Part shown: piece after piece, positions 11,700-24,192 of the stretch
Layout of the letters: the number at the start of each line of letters is the position of its first letter
How positions within the stretch are numbered: the first letter of the stretch is position 1
Assembly (NCBI GenBank): GCA_963969395.1
Contig: OZ017802.1
Location: 126,501-190,500 of the forward strand
Origin: Pseudoscleropodium purum
Taxonomy: Eukaryota > Streptophyta > Bryopsida > Hypnales > Brachytheciaceae
Length of the DNA stretch: 64,000 nucleotides
Reading direction: 5' to 3'
Notes under the pieces: model-generated
The model's input: the letters and a program-made list of their open reading frames with translations, nothing else
Databases searched by the model: none
What the model was told of the DNA's origin: nothing
Program-made: the position numbers and the translations under genes

Positions 11700-13060
11700 T
11701 CACACTTTTCGTCCTAACCGGAAATAAAAAACCTAATAGTTGTCCAAAAAGTATTTTCAAAGACTTTCAGTAATATCGGGACTGGATCCAAAATATATCT
11801 GGAAATGTGTGGGATCCAGAGTCCGAAAATGTTTCAAATCCGGAATGAATCAAGAATGGATCTAGATTGAATCTAGAATGGATTTGGATTGAATCTAGAA
11901 TCTGGAAATGTTCAGAATCTAGAAAATGATCTGGGATAAAAGATTCAGACCTGAGTAGCAACCCGAACGATTCCAATGAAGGCTTCAGTAAAGACTCCGG
12001 GCAACTAAAGCGAGAGTAGTACAAAGAAGGCACAATGGGGTAGATAGATAGCTTGTAGGTACAGTTGGGTAAGATTTTCATTCTGGAACAGGATTCCCAA
12101 GTGTGGGCCCAGGTTGCAGATTTGTAGGGGTTTCGGATTTGTAGGGATAGTTAGGTTGTTAACGTTCTAGATATCCCAAACTGTTTACTAGTTGGTTACC
12201 TTGATTTCTAAGGTGCCTCTTTGGCTTTTTAGGCGTTGACTTTGGTTTTGGTTTTGGATTTTAAGGGCAGGCAAGTTTGCTACCCTTTCATTCCATTTTA
12301 GTGATTATTCTATTGTATTTCATTTCTTTCTTTAATTTGAGCCATCTGGTGGATATTCCAGCTTCTTCTTTGTATCTGGATTGTGTTGGTTTGTTGTTTG
12401 GAGTGTTGAAATGTGAGAAGGACAGGTGAAGAGGAATCCGGATTTCGGATATCTGGATCAGATTGAGGGAGTACTATTGTAATGGTGTTAGATTCATGAC
12501 AAAGGAGTTGCGCGTGGTGCCTTTGAAATACTAAAACGGTAATCCGGTTATAGTGAAGAGTGGTGTGAGTGCACATCCGAAATTAGAAACGATTCTATGT
12601 GGAGATTAGTAACCGTCAGCAAAAATTCCCACTCACCGAAAGGTCTACCAACCTTGGGATACGTCTTACATCTAGAAAGATTACCCCCTTGTCAACTCCG
12701 GATGCCTGAGATTTGTTGTTGTAGTAAGGAGGAGTGAATGCAATCCTAAGTGACCAGCATTTTGGATCAGCCATCCAAAACGTTGTGAGGATCCGGATCT
12801 TCTTTTTGTGCTATAACACCTTGATTACTTGGGTGTTTGTTTATTTTTGCCCATGTAATAAGTAGACTAGAAAGGTGAAGTCTATACCCCTTGAAAGATC
12901 AATAGTGAACCCTCTGATGGTGAAATAGAGGAATTGAAAACTAGTATATTGAGAGAGGTAACCAAAAATTGAGTAAAGTCGGATTTGGATTAGAATCCGG
13001 ATAGTAGTTGGTTCTGAAAAAAGAGAGGAAGAGAGTAGTTGGAAGAGGAGAAAACGACGC
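11700..13060 (+). mobile_element. LTR-like unit related to the one at 61.3-62.9 kb (limits approximate)
   Basis: This tract is less AT-rich than its surroundings and full of GGATCCGGAT, AATCCGGAT and TCTAGA words. It shares the 19-base string CTCTGATGGTGAAATAGAG (12912-12930) with the 61.3-62.9 kb unit (62535-62553), and both tracts have the same CCGGA-rich vocabulary. No open frame of note is present. Its ends are not defined by a target duplication that I can see. A solo or truncated LTR is the likeliest reading. Confidence 0.4.
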
Positions 13061-13079
13061 ATACGTTTTCTATGCGTCG
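13055..13079. repeat. Short perfect hairpin
   Basis: Nine-base arms CGACGCATA and TATGCGTCG are separated by seven bases. It sits at the right edge of the LTR-like tract and could mark a terminus. Confidence 0.6.
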
Positions 13080-13099
13080 ACATAGAAACATAAGTGTAT

Positions 13100-16000
13100 T
13101 TATACTTACACTATGCATACGACATTCATCTTGCAAGCGACGTTGCTACAAAGTGGAGCAAGACTTCATTGATAGCCGCCATAGTGACCAAATACAAGTG
13201 CAAGAATTGACAACCTTCGAAGTTGTTAAATTCCTTGAAATTCCTACAAAGATAGAATTTTGGTCCAGGGTCAACAGTTCCACTAAAGATTGAGCACTTG
13301 TTGTAATCCCAGATTGTATCCCTTGAGATGATATCGATGTACAAAGAAAGAGAAAAAAAGCTCTACAAAGTCTTGAAAGAAGTGTTGCTGGAGGATCACG
13401 AATGGGGATTCAAGTCATATGACCAGCTTAACAAAGCCATTGTCATTTTGTACTACTTGGAGTGCAAAAAAGATTTTGAAAGGATTAAGGGGCTGCATAC
13501 TAAAGATAGAATATCAAATCTATTCTCAAATTTCAAAAAAATCCACATCACGAGTAACCAACACATTAAGAATTGGTGCTCACACAATGGCTTGGATTGG
13601 TGCAACCACCCACAATCAGCAACAAAAGGAAAAAAATCGATGATCTTCACTAGTGAAGATCACAAGCGGCTGGTACTAGAAGGTGTTGAGATATTGAATG
13701 TTGTGAACAAAAGTCTTGACTTCAAGTACCTGACTTCCCAAGTGCTTGGTGGAGATCCTAATACTACTCAATTGAAGAGTTTTTGGTGGAAAACCAAGTG
13801 CTTCACTTGCAACAAAGTCTATAGCTTGTGCCCACCTAAAAAATTTGGAGGCAAATTTGAGGAACCACGTTGCTAGTACCAAACATGCTGAGAAGTTGCT
13901 TAAGAGTGAGACATTAGGAAGGCATGCAATTTTATTTGGCAAGTAGGGGAGGCTTGCAAAATCTGTAGGAGGCAACTCATCTATTGCCCAAAAGCAATTA
14001 CACTCCTTTAATCACACACGCATCAGCTTTGAGGTAAATCTCTCCCAATGCATGGACCGCAATGATTCTAAAACTTTGATGTGCTGGGGTTTTAGGGGTC
14101 CATTTGTGGTATATGGCGGAAAATCATATGAAATTTAGGGTTTGTTATTTGACATAAAGTTTGAAATGAGGTGGTATTCTAAGCCTTGGTTGCAAGAGGT
14201 AATCGATTTAGATGGTAAATGTTTAAAATAAATGGAACTTTTAGACATCGCAATTGCCACTGTGTTTCAATGACTAGTGAACCTTAGACTGGTTTGACTT
14301 GCTCTATTTGTGCTAATATACTTTTGGAAATCGACTTTAGATTAAGGGTCATGAGGAAAGAGAAATTGATTGAGAAAAGAGGAAGAAGAAATACTAGAAA
14401 TGGAAGACGAATTGGTTACTTGTCCTTGCCTAAGCTCACTACGTATAATAGGTTTGTATCTAACAAACTTAGAACTGAGTGCTTGTACCATGGGGCAGCC
14501 AAATTGATGATTGTTCAACTGAAAGTCAAGCGACCAACACTTAAAAAGTCTATAGTCAATTCCTCTAGTGAACACAATTTGTATAAATTTTATTAAGACA
14601 TGTTGAGTGCTCATTGGTCTGGGGTGTTTGGAGGAAGATTAGCCTTGTGGAATTTTATGCGAGATGTAGCTTTTAATCTCAATTGGAGGAAGGAGGGGTT
14701 TAGATTTTCCAAAAATTCCAAGGCACTTGCCCAAGCCATGAAGGTTTATGGAGGTAGGAAGATGTGTGAATGTTTGTGTTGAAATATGCTAGCCTTAGTT
14801 ATAGTACCATTAAAAGGGATAATAAGAAGGGAATTCAACATGCGCCTAACAAATATGGCGACATTTTTGCAGTAGTGGCAGACATTTATAAGGATGTAAA
14901 GATTGTCTACAGGATTACTGGACCTATTTTAGTCATTCTCGACAAAGATGAGACAAGCATTAGGTCTAGAGTAGCATATGAACAACATTTTGATACTTTT
15001 GTTGGACTGTGTGGTCTAAAGGAAAACCACATTTGCATATCAAATTATAAACCAGTAGAGGGCATAGTTGTCATAACGGGCGAGTTAGGGTCATCGGACC
15101 GGACGGATAGACGGTTTGGACGACTTTAATTTTGTAACTTGTGCAATTTTGCGGAATGACACGTCACCTCGTCCGCACCCTGACGATCTCGTCCGCGCCC
15201 AGCATGTTTTTTAATCCACATGGCATCCACGTGCCCTATTTTTCCGTTATCATAAAGTCAACTATGTGTTGTCTATATTGGACGGGCAGGACCTCTAATG
15301 AACGGGCGAACTGGACGTCCGTCCACTATGACAACCATGGTAGAGGGCAATGGGGAGGGGGGTTACAAAATTTTTTTAGAGTGTTTCTGTTTTGACAAAG
15401 TGGTAGGTTTTTGCAAAGGTGGTAATGGTGAGTCCACTTCATGAGAAGTTATGAAGGTTGGTATTATGTGTTTGTTGTACTTGTAATTTGTTCAATTCAA
15501 AATGGATTAAACATCAATGGACCAAAATTGAAAAGCTATGGGAAAAGCATTGCAAGTTTGCAGTTGGACCTGTAATAGGTTATGCCAACAACGGGGACTC
15601 ACGGCATCGTCAATTGATGTTGGCTAATTACAAATCAAGAATTGAGCAATGTTTGAAGCTAAATTGGCCTGGTTGGATCTTCACACGTAAGTTGGATTCT
15701 TATGGTTATTTGATAGGGTTGCATGGCCAAGACTTCATACACAATGGAAAGAAATTAATAAATCCAACTAATTCACTTGTTCAAACACCAAAATTATGAT
15801 GTTGTTCATTTAATTCATTTGGGTTTGGCTTACAATTGTTTACAGTTGTGACCAATATGGTTTGAAATTAGAAGACATGAATAGGAAGGGTAGACAAAAT
15901 TGGGCATCAGCACAAAAGATTTGTCAACAATGGGTTTGAGACTATTTGGCACAATTGTGGGCATCTAAAGAAGTTCATCAAGAGTGCACGCTAGGTACAG

Positions 16001-17478
16001 AATGCTACTTGGAGGTTTGTTCTAATTACATAGACATTTTCTTGTCTCCCAAGCTAGATTTGAGGTCTAAAGTAGTCTTGGCATCTAAAGTTTTGTTTTC
16101 TTTTGTATTTGGAAATTGTGGTTCCAATATGGGAATCATTCAGTTGATGGTACCTCTAAAAAATTAACTCCAATCACTAATTCTATGTCACAGCAATGTT
16201 TTTTGGATGTGTAAATGTCTTATCACTTTGTGGTCTTGTTAATTTGTCACTTTCGGGACAAATATGGTTCTCATTTGGCAGTTCCACTACATTTGACTGG
16301 AAGTGATTCCTTCGAGATTTTTTTCTCCTAAATTGGTGGAATCGTAGGTCATGAGAGAGCATATCACTTCCATCAACTTTCTAATACTGCGAACACCTTA
16401 AATCGTTTAATAGCAACTGAGTAAAAAGAAAATGGGCTGAAATTTGGTAGAATGCACAATAAAATGAAAAATGTGTGGATTGACTTGCAACATTTACGTC
16501 CAAATGAATTGCCTTGTGATTTGTTAGATTACAATTTGATTGCAACTAATGATGGTGTCATTTGTGCTCTCCAACAAGATTTGAAAGAAGCCCAAGCCAT
16601 GCTTTGAATTCTAAATATAGCATCCAACATAGGTAGCAATTTGACTTCCTTAGTCAAGGGAATATCCTAAATTCTCAAAGACGAATCTTGCTATTGTTAA
16701 AGGTGAGACTAGGGATGCAATATTAGACATTCTGAATTTGAAAGAAGATCAAGTTAATTCTGCACTCTCCATCAACAAGGTAATCTTTTTTGTTGAATAT
16801 GCAAGGTACAAAATTTATAAGTCCACACTTGTATCCTAATTGAATACTAACCCTTTTTTGTCTAAGGATCAATTAACAAGAATTAAAAATTTAATTTATT
16901 TTAATAATTTTGATGATTACATTAATGCCTCATCTTCAACAAAGATTATGCTATTAGGTCTTGGCATGGATTGTGGAGTCTATTTTTTGTAGCAAAATAC
17001 AACAAATTTGTCTTCTTTAGTCAAAGCAATAGTTAAGAGAAAGAAAGAAAGACCATCGAACAAACTGCAACCTACATGCGTCCTTAGCGGAGTCAATCAA
17101 GGTACGTGGTGTATTGGCTGCGTTAAAAAAATGAGGCGCAAGGTAGGTACTAGGTGGAGAAATTGTCAACAACCTATTGATTTTCTAAATCGAGAGGTCT
17201 ACTGAAGTAAATGACCAAGTACATGTGGATCTTCTTTCATGGTGTATTTGAAATATTTTCGAAAAGTATTTGGACACCTCAAATTTAAGTATTACAACAC
17301 AAATTCATTATGGGTAGACATTGACAACATCAATTGCATAGTGACTATGTCATTTGATGTAGAGAGGGATGTGTTTCAACTTGACCCAGTTGATGCTAAT
17401 TCATTGAATGAGTTTGTAGAGAAATCCAAGTCAAAGGCACATGCTCGGAAATGGGAGAAGCTTGTTGTTTTTGAATAA
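13100..17478 (+). pseudogene. Decayed long coding sequence of unknown family, interrupted by a hAT-like insert
   Basis: A chain of same-strand open fragments shifts frame but reads as one protein: 13100-13292, 13328-13876, 14294-14782 (one stop at 14594), 14770-15062, 15348-15410, 15413-15799 (stop at 15452), 15946-16167, about 16400-16606, and 17008-17478. Motifs seen include SFWWKTKCFTCNKVYSLCPP (a two-Cys-pair stretch), VYGGRKMCECL, YSTIKRDNKKGIQHAP, ILDKDETSIRSRVA, GDSRHRQLMLANY, GLHGQDFIHNGKKLINP and DYIDIFLSPKLDLRSKVVL. The composition is clearly protein-like. Removing the 277-bp insert and one copy of its 8-bp duplication restores continuous reading (KPVEG, then NGEGGYKIF). At least four frameshifts and several stops mean it is dead. 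The size and repeat context suggest a transposon-borne protein, but I cannot name the family. Confidence 0.65.
15063..15339. mobile_element. hAT-like non-autonomous DNA transposon (277 bp)
   Basis: The ends are inverted: CATAGTTGTCATA at the left, and TATGACAACCATG at the right, whose reverse complement differs from the left end at one base. A perfect 8-bp target duplication GTAGAGGG flanks it (15055-15062 and 15340-15347). The body is GC-richer, with GGACGG/GTCCGC words near both ends and no open frame. An 8-bp duplication with short inverted ends is the signature of the hAT superfamily. It interrupts the relic gene around it. Confidence 0.85.
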
Positions 17479-18269
17479 GATAAACTTGTGATTTTATTAG
17501 ACAGAAAATAGGTCGGTTAATTTACTGTGCTAGTCGCCTACATCGTATGTTTTTGGTAGTTGTTTTGTCTTTAGTGTAGAATATTTTTTTACATAATATA
17601 TTTTTCTAATTTTTGTACCTATTATTGTGCACTATATTATTTTTAAGTCATTTGGTAATGCATAGTCAATTTTTATGTATTAAACCTTTTTGTAGCTTTG
17701 TGCACACTTTTTTTTCCAAATTATTAATTTTTGCGAAGCCTCTACTCAATTTTGGAATCTTGTCTTTTCTCTGCCCGATTCTGGATTTTTTTTAAAAGAT
17801 TTTTGACAAGAGGAAGCTACCTTGGGGACCTTGGACAAATTCTACACCCAATTTTTTTGAAACTGACCTGACTCAATTAGTTACAAACTCATCAGGTTAG
17901 TTGACATCAAAGTAACAAGTTCCTCTAATTTTGATTGTCTAAGTGAACTAGTCACTCAAAAATTTGTTCATTTTTGTATTTCTTTTCATTTCCAACGAAT
18001 TGTTTGTGAATTTCCGCCTTCATTCTTGTGTGTTTTTAAATTTTCTGTGCATTAGGTCTCGTGTAGGTACGCATTGATTTTTGAGTCACAGCCATTCTCT
18101 CCATCATAGTGCTAAGTTGAATTTCAAAGAGTGTGGCGGTGCACTGTTAGATTCAATTGTTGTAGTTAAACCTGCTCACATTCAAGTAGGTAGTGTGAGA
18201 TCCAGTTTCATCACTTGGGATTCAATCTTTATTTTTTGTTTTCTTATAGTTTTTAAATGTGGTTTTAGG
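17479..18269. other. AT-rich tract, nothing recognised
   Basis: It follows the relic gene. Only short open frames with a biased hydrophobic composition are present. Confidence 0.5.
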
Positions 18270-18740
18270 TGTGAAAAGACCAAAAATGCGTATTGGACCA
18301 AAACCTATATTGCACATACCATTATACCCCCTAGTCACTTTATACCTAGTTTTATACATATACAATCCAAATCCTCATGTAGATAGGGTAGAAAACCACA
18401 TTTTGTACATAATAAGTGTATTTAGTAGAAACTACCCGATTGTCTATACCTATTTGTATAATGAGACAGAAATTGGCTAAAATTGGTCCAAGGGAATCTT
18501 GTGAGAACTCTAGTTTAGATTTTCTGTGATAGGTTTCAGTTTCTCTATTCTACCAACGAAACAATAGAAACCCCAATTACTAACCTATAGGTGAAGACAC
18601 TCAAACTGGAGCATTGAAGGGCATCTATGGCCTAAGTACAATGATTTGAAGTGAAAGTCATGCTAGAAGTGTAATGGAGCCATCACTTTGGCAAGATTCT
18701 CTTTTTTATAGAAGATTTTCTATTTATCGAAAGTTAAAGG
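18270..18740. repeat. Dispersed repeat D, copy 2
   Basis: This is the sister of 7870-8330 in the same orientation, with the shared landmarks given for copy 1. It contains no coding potential and is followed closely by repeat A copy 1. Confidence 0.7.
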
Positions 18741-18856
18741 AGGTAGCGAGATTTGTACTTTTTTTCCACATATACAAGGTAAAAATGTAAACTTGCACAA
18801 TTCTTGAGGAATCCATGCGAGGTTCCCAAAAAGTCTTCGTTTTTTTTTATCATTCT

Positions 18857-19060
18857 ATAGGTCGCAGCTACAAGAATGCAATGCATTCTGGGGTACACCA
18901 TTACACCTTTCTTCAAAGGAGTTACATTGATGTAACTTCTCCCGTGTAAATGCGTGGAGTTCTTTGTAAACGCATGGAATCCTTGTTACGGGTGCTACTG
19001 TCTACCTACCACTACATCTTGACAAAACTTAAACAAATTATTTATGACTACGGTTAGAGG
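18857..19060. repeat. Dispersed repeat A, copy 1
   Basis: It shares GTCGCAGCTACA, GGGTACACCATTACA, TTCAAAG and CTTTGTAAA stretches with 20407-20600, and the corresponding positions of 32694-32860 with more divergence. Confidence 0.7.
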
Positions 19061-20406
19061 ATGTGTAGTGCCTTGAACCAAAGGCTTTGTATTGAAGTTA
19101 TTGAACCAAAGTTGTATGTTGAAGCCTTCAGTTCTAGAAAAGAAATTTTGTTGGTTCCAATAAAAGAGCTTAATTATTAGTAATATGTATAGTTTAAAAA
19201 AATATATGTCAAATAAAATAAATTGTAAAATTATTATAGAATTTATAAACAGGGTTTAGAAAAAAACTTCTGCTTTTTACTATCATAAGAACTAAATGAG
19301 AATACAAATTAGGCATTAATATTGTTAGTATCAAATTAAAAAAAAATTAAGGATTATATCATCCACTACTAAAAATGATCAATAAATAACAAAATAATTT
19401 TTTTTAAATAAACTTGTTTTGTAAATTAAAAAAATTAGGCATTCAAAATTATTATATTATATATTATAATATATATTAAAATAAAAAAATAAAAAATAAA
19501 AAATAAAAATAAATAAAAATAAAAAAATATATATATATATAATATTTTGAAAAATGAACTAACTAGTGAGGCACTAAGTTTTGGAAAAAGAATCAGTAAC
19601 CTTTTTGAGTCTTTTTTGCTAACAATTCTTTTTTTTTAAAAGCTATTACTAATTTTAAAAATGAAATGAAATTCAAAATATTTTTTTAATATAATTATAA
19701 AATTATTTTTAAAATAATGAAATTTAATGAAACTAGTGTTACTTTCCATATGAGTTTAGGTGGTGAAAATATAGACAAATAATGTAGAATAAATTAAGAA
19801 CTTCAATATTCAAAGAAATTCTTCTTAAGAATTAATTTTACAAATACAAGAAAAAAAATCAAATCTATAGAAAATGGAATGAATACATAATAATATTGTA
19901 ATGACTTTGGTCATAAGAAAAAAACCTATAGTTTTATTATATATTTAGCAATGAACATTTATATTCATCAAAAAATGTATAAGAAATGTTGGAAAATCAA
20001 TTAATAAAATTAAACACAAAGCAAAGAAAACCAAAAAAAATACAATAATAGCATAAATTATATAAAAAAATTTAACAAGTGTTCATGATTACAAGTTAGT
20101 CTATACCAAAAAGGTGCCAAAATAGGGTACATTCAGTGTAAATCATTTGGATGGACTTTTTATAATTTGTGTGTTTTTTAGCCTATGTATCTTGATTGAT
20201 TTTTTGCCTTCTTTCTAAAGAAATTGGTCTTGGCTTCTAATTTAGAGCCAAAAAAAGTTTTAGCTATATTTTAGGTTGCAATTTTATATGCTGGCAACCA
20301 TCCAGGTTATTGTTTGGGTGCCCCTACCTCATGAATTTTTTGTTCAAATGGCAAATTTTTTTTCCCCATCTCAACAATTTTTTTGCTTTCTTTCCTATAG
20401 TATAAG
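19061..20406. other. Extremely AT-rich low-complexity tract
   Basis: No gene was found. A run of A-rich and AAATAAAAA repeats followed by (AT)n lies at about 19470-19545. The base composition here is the most extreme of the window. Confidence 0.7.
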
Positions 20407-22620
20407 GCTAGTCGCAGCTACAGAAATGTAGTGCATTTGAGGGTACACCATTACACTTTTTTTCAAAGAAGCTACACTAGTGTAACTTTTCCTCTATAAA
20501 TGCATGTAGTCCTTTGTAAATGCATGTTCTGGGTTGCTATGGGTTCTACCATCTACCTACTACTACACTTTGACAAGGTTTAAAAAAATCATTTATGATT
20601 GTCTACTACTAAAGGAATAGCAACGGCTTCATGGAAAAGCCAATAGGTTGTGTGACATTTCTTTTATCAAAAAATTTATTACAATATTGAAAAATGGCAA
20701 TCCAAATGATTGAGATACAGTCTTAAAAAATCTACATTCTATAATGATATTATCTTCAAAAAATATTGAAAATGGAGTTAAATAAATGACTTCAAATTCC
20801 ATTTTCTACTACCATAACTACCCCAAAACAAGAACTCTTCATAATTTTGGACTCATTGATCAAAATGGAATGATGCAAAGTTTTTTGTATATACATAAAT
20901 CTTGGAAAATTAATTTCAAATTTTGGTTTCTTCAAAAAGTGAGTTTTGAAATGTAAACCCATCCAAACTTCGTCCATAAAAATATCTTTTAGGAATTATG
21001 ATAGAATTTCCAAATTTTTGTCATTTTGGAAAGAGGATAAAAAAACTCTACCAATTAGCTTAAGTACTTTTCTCCTTGCTTATTTGGCCCCTTAATTTTT
21101 CAAGACCGAAATTCGCTAAAAATCATTAAAAAAATTAATAAATCAAAGTAATACTAAATAAAGGAATAACAAAAAGCTCCATTGCTTGGAAGGCAGCTTG
21201 TTGTTACAGACCACAATCACCCTTAGAACTAGTCACAAAGAACTTGGTTGTGCATGTTTGGTCTCGAGGGTAGAGATCAGAACACTCACACAATATATGC
21301 CTGAGGAGTAGCTTTGAAGACCAACAATTTTCATAACTTTAGACTACATGGTTAAAAAGTTATTGGAATTTCTAAATATTCCTAAATTGGAATTAAAATG
21401 CAATTATAACTCCAATAGTGAGATGTTCAAGAATGAAAACTATACCATGTGGAGTTGCATTTAATCCCTAAAGGACCAATTGAAATACCATTTTTTTTGC
21501 AACCTAGTGATTTTCAGCAGCTCATGACAAACATATTTCATATTTTCTTTTTTTGTAAATTTCACACAATATATGCCCAAGGAATAGCTTTCAATCCCAA
21601 AAAAATTCATAACTTTGGACTAGATGGTTAAAAAGTTATTGCATAATATGTCATTTGCATTGGTCAATGAGCAACTCAAAAAATTCCAAAAGAATCACTT
21701 TTTTGAAAAAAAAATTTAAATTGGTTTTATAGATTTGTGTATATGTGGAAAGCTTTGAATTATTCTATTTTGGTTAATGAGATGAAAGTTTAAGGGGGGC
21801 ATTCTAGCTTTGAATCTCTACTCTAAAACTAACTTTGAAGGCCTTTATTTAGCTCAATTTTTAATATTTTTAGGATTTAGGGGAAAAAAATTGGATGTAG
21901 ATTGTTTATTACAATATTACAACCATTGAGATGGGCATTTTCCAATCCTATAATTAAATTCTAAAAAATTTAGTGTTTTGAATCATTTTCTACTTCTTTC
22001 TGTATGTTGTATAATTCCAAATGATTTGAAACTTTTCAAGTATGTAGACCACTTGCCTTGAAGAATGAATCCAATAAGCATTAGAGGATTTTCTCATCCC
22101 TAGGAGGGCTGTGGGTTCCCACATTGTGTGAAGGGCTTCGCAAGGGGTCACAACAACTCGTTGACGTGGCACGGCGCCTGCCACATCTGAAAAAAATAAT
22201 GAAATTTTTTTTCTGTTTTTTTCTACATTTCAAGAGTTATTTTTTTATTTTTTATTTTTTTGTCGAGAACAGCCGTTCCGCAAAATTACAGGGGAAGGTA
22301 GTTCCCGACACACCTACTTGAAGCGGCCCTCCCTAAGCCCTAAAATCTTCTAATGTAACCACCATTTTGGACATTTTTCCATACAAATTTGAATTTTTCA
22401 AGTATAGTTGCTTGTTTTTGTGTAGTACCTCCAAATGGGGTTCGATCACTTCAAATACTAATATCTCGCAATGTATACGGTGGAAAATTTTGAAATCTTT
22501 TCCACATCTTTATAAACCAGAATACTATAAGATCCTATGTTTACATGTGTCAAACAATATATTTTTTCAAAAATTTGGTACTAGAAATGATAACTTTGGA
22601 GTGTTTTTGGTGAAAACATA
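20407..22620. repeat. Repeats A and B, joined composite, with a nested MITE-like element
   Basis: Bases 20407-20950 match 32694-33210 nearly collinearly. Shared stretches include TTTTCTACTACCATAACTACC and GACTCATTGATCAAAATGG. Bases 21390-22600 belong to family B. Landmarks are CCAATAGTGAGATGTTCAAG, TACCATGT(G/A)GAGTTG, and CACAATATATGCCC followed by a 'hand' of CATAACTTTGGACTA. Sister copies lie at 26160-27300 and 34270-35200. No open reading frame is shared among the copies, so the family is probably non-coding or very old. Confidence 0.75.
22081..22353. mobile_element. MITE-like insertion in a copy of repeat B (273 bp)
   Basis: The imperfect inverted ends begin TTAGAGGATTTT (left) and, reverse-complemented, TTAGAAGATTTT (right). 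A second matching block (TAGGAGGGC versus TAGGGAGGGC) follows further in. The segment is absent from the sister repeat near 26870, which runs straight through. The body is GC-richer, with a GACGTGGCACGGCGCCTGCCA stretch. The target duplication is unclear, so the superfamily is open. Confidence 0.65.
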
Positions 22621-23222
22621 ATCCTTGGCCTTTAGAGGTTAAGGTGAGAAAATTCTACAAATTGCACTACAAGTTATTTTCTAGATTTAGGATTTAAAAA
22701 TTACCTAAACAACAAAAATGTCCATAACTTTCAAATGACCTATCCAAATGAAATGAATCAAACCTTTTCATTCAAAAAAAATATAATCTATAATGGAAAA
22801 TCAAATTCAAAAAAATGAAATGAAATGAAATTTCTTTTTCTTTCTTGGTCTCCCCTATGTTGAGCTTAGTTGGAAATAAATTACTAAATTGCATTCTTAA
22901 ACACCAAGGATAGAAAAAAAAAATTATATTTTTGTGCATCCAATTATTTTTTAAGGTCTACCAAAAAAACTTAAAATCATGGAAGAATTGAGCCCTTGGT
23001 TACTTGCCCAAAATACAATTAGTCTTTTTAGGGTTTAAGGTCAATGGTATTTTAGGTATTGGGAGTAGAAGCATGCACCAATGCTACTCCTTATCGTTAG
23101 AAGATCCGACTTTGATTCAATTTAGGCAACTTAGCCAATTTTGTGTGGCATGTCTTGATTCGAATTCAAATTCTCCTAATCACTCAAAGTTGCATATGCT
23201 TGATTAGACACTATGAAGAATA

Positions 23223-23565
23223 TGCCCAAAGTCCAAAAGCAATGCACGTCTACAATTTGAGGAGGAAGTGGATGACAATGAGGCTGAATTGGAGAGGGAC
23301 ATGGTAGGAGACCGCATACGAGTTGACTTCAACATTGCAGTACGTGCCGCTAGTGAGAACGGTGAAACTTTCTAGGTGATGCTAGTGACAAGGGGGGAGT
23401 ATGAGAACTCTTCAACCTTCACAGATGACTTCAATAATGATTTTGTACCTAGTAAATTGCTAATTCAAGGCTATTGGTAAAAACAATATCAACTTGATAG
23501 TAGAATCTATGTACTAACGGATGATAGGCCATTTACATATGTCATAGTCATAGAGTGTTGCTTTT
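23223..23565 (+). pseudogene. Decayed coding fragment, unknown family
   Basis: One frame reads about 114 codons with only two stops. It starts CPKSKSNARLQFEEEVDDNE, then GDRIRVDFNIAVRAASENG, a stop, VMLVTRGEYENSSTFTDDF, GYW, a stop, and then a YVLTDDRPF stretch. Both stops (TAG, TAA) sit where a tryptophan or glutamine-like codon could have mutated by a single base. I do not recognise the protein. It lies about 600 bases upstream of another relic on the same strand (24193-24699), so both may be pieces of one dead gene. Confidence 0.5.
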
Positions 23566-24192
23566 AGATTTTTGCATGCCTCCTATAGCCCATTTTGGAT
23601 TTACGGGAGTTGTACTAATTATGAATTACAAGTGTCAATCCTAGACTCTATTACAGCTTCTCTTTTGGACTTGAAGGCTAGAGGGTTTTAGAAGCATTTG
23701 CATGTGTGTTTCCAACCTCACTGTATTTTGTTTATGTTATGGGTAGTTCATGGAACATATATATTTGCATTTTAAATTAAAGGGTGTAGAGTAATTAGAA
23801 AATCCAGCTAGTAGACAAGTTCTATGAAAACTTGTAGGCTTTAACATTGTTCAGGGGCTTTGCCTATGGGATTGTTATAAGCTTGAGGGTATAGTTGGAG
23901 TAATTCTCAAGCACATTATTGCAATTATTATTGTATTCAATTTGATGTGTTGCATTCACTTAGGAATTTTTGGGAGTTGAATTTCATTTAATGCTACTGT
24001 TGACTTCTGGGTTTAGGGTTTATGAGCATGATGGCAGCTCGTTTTGGTTAAAATCTTTATGTTTGCAAGCTTATTATGTTTTCTAATTAGTTTTGTTTTG
24101 CTTAGAGTTTGTGTTAGCTTCTACTCCTGGGTTTAGGGTGTTTGCTCACCTATTAGGAGTACTACTAGTGAGTCCTTTTGTAGGTACACATG

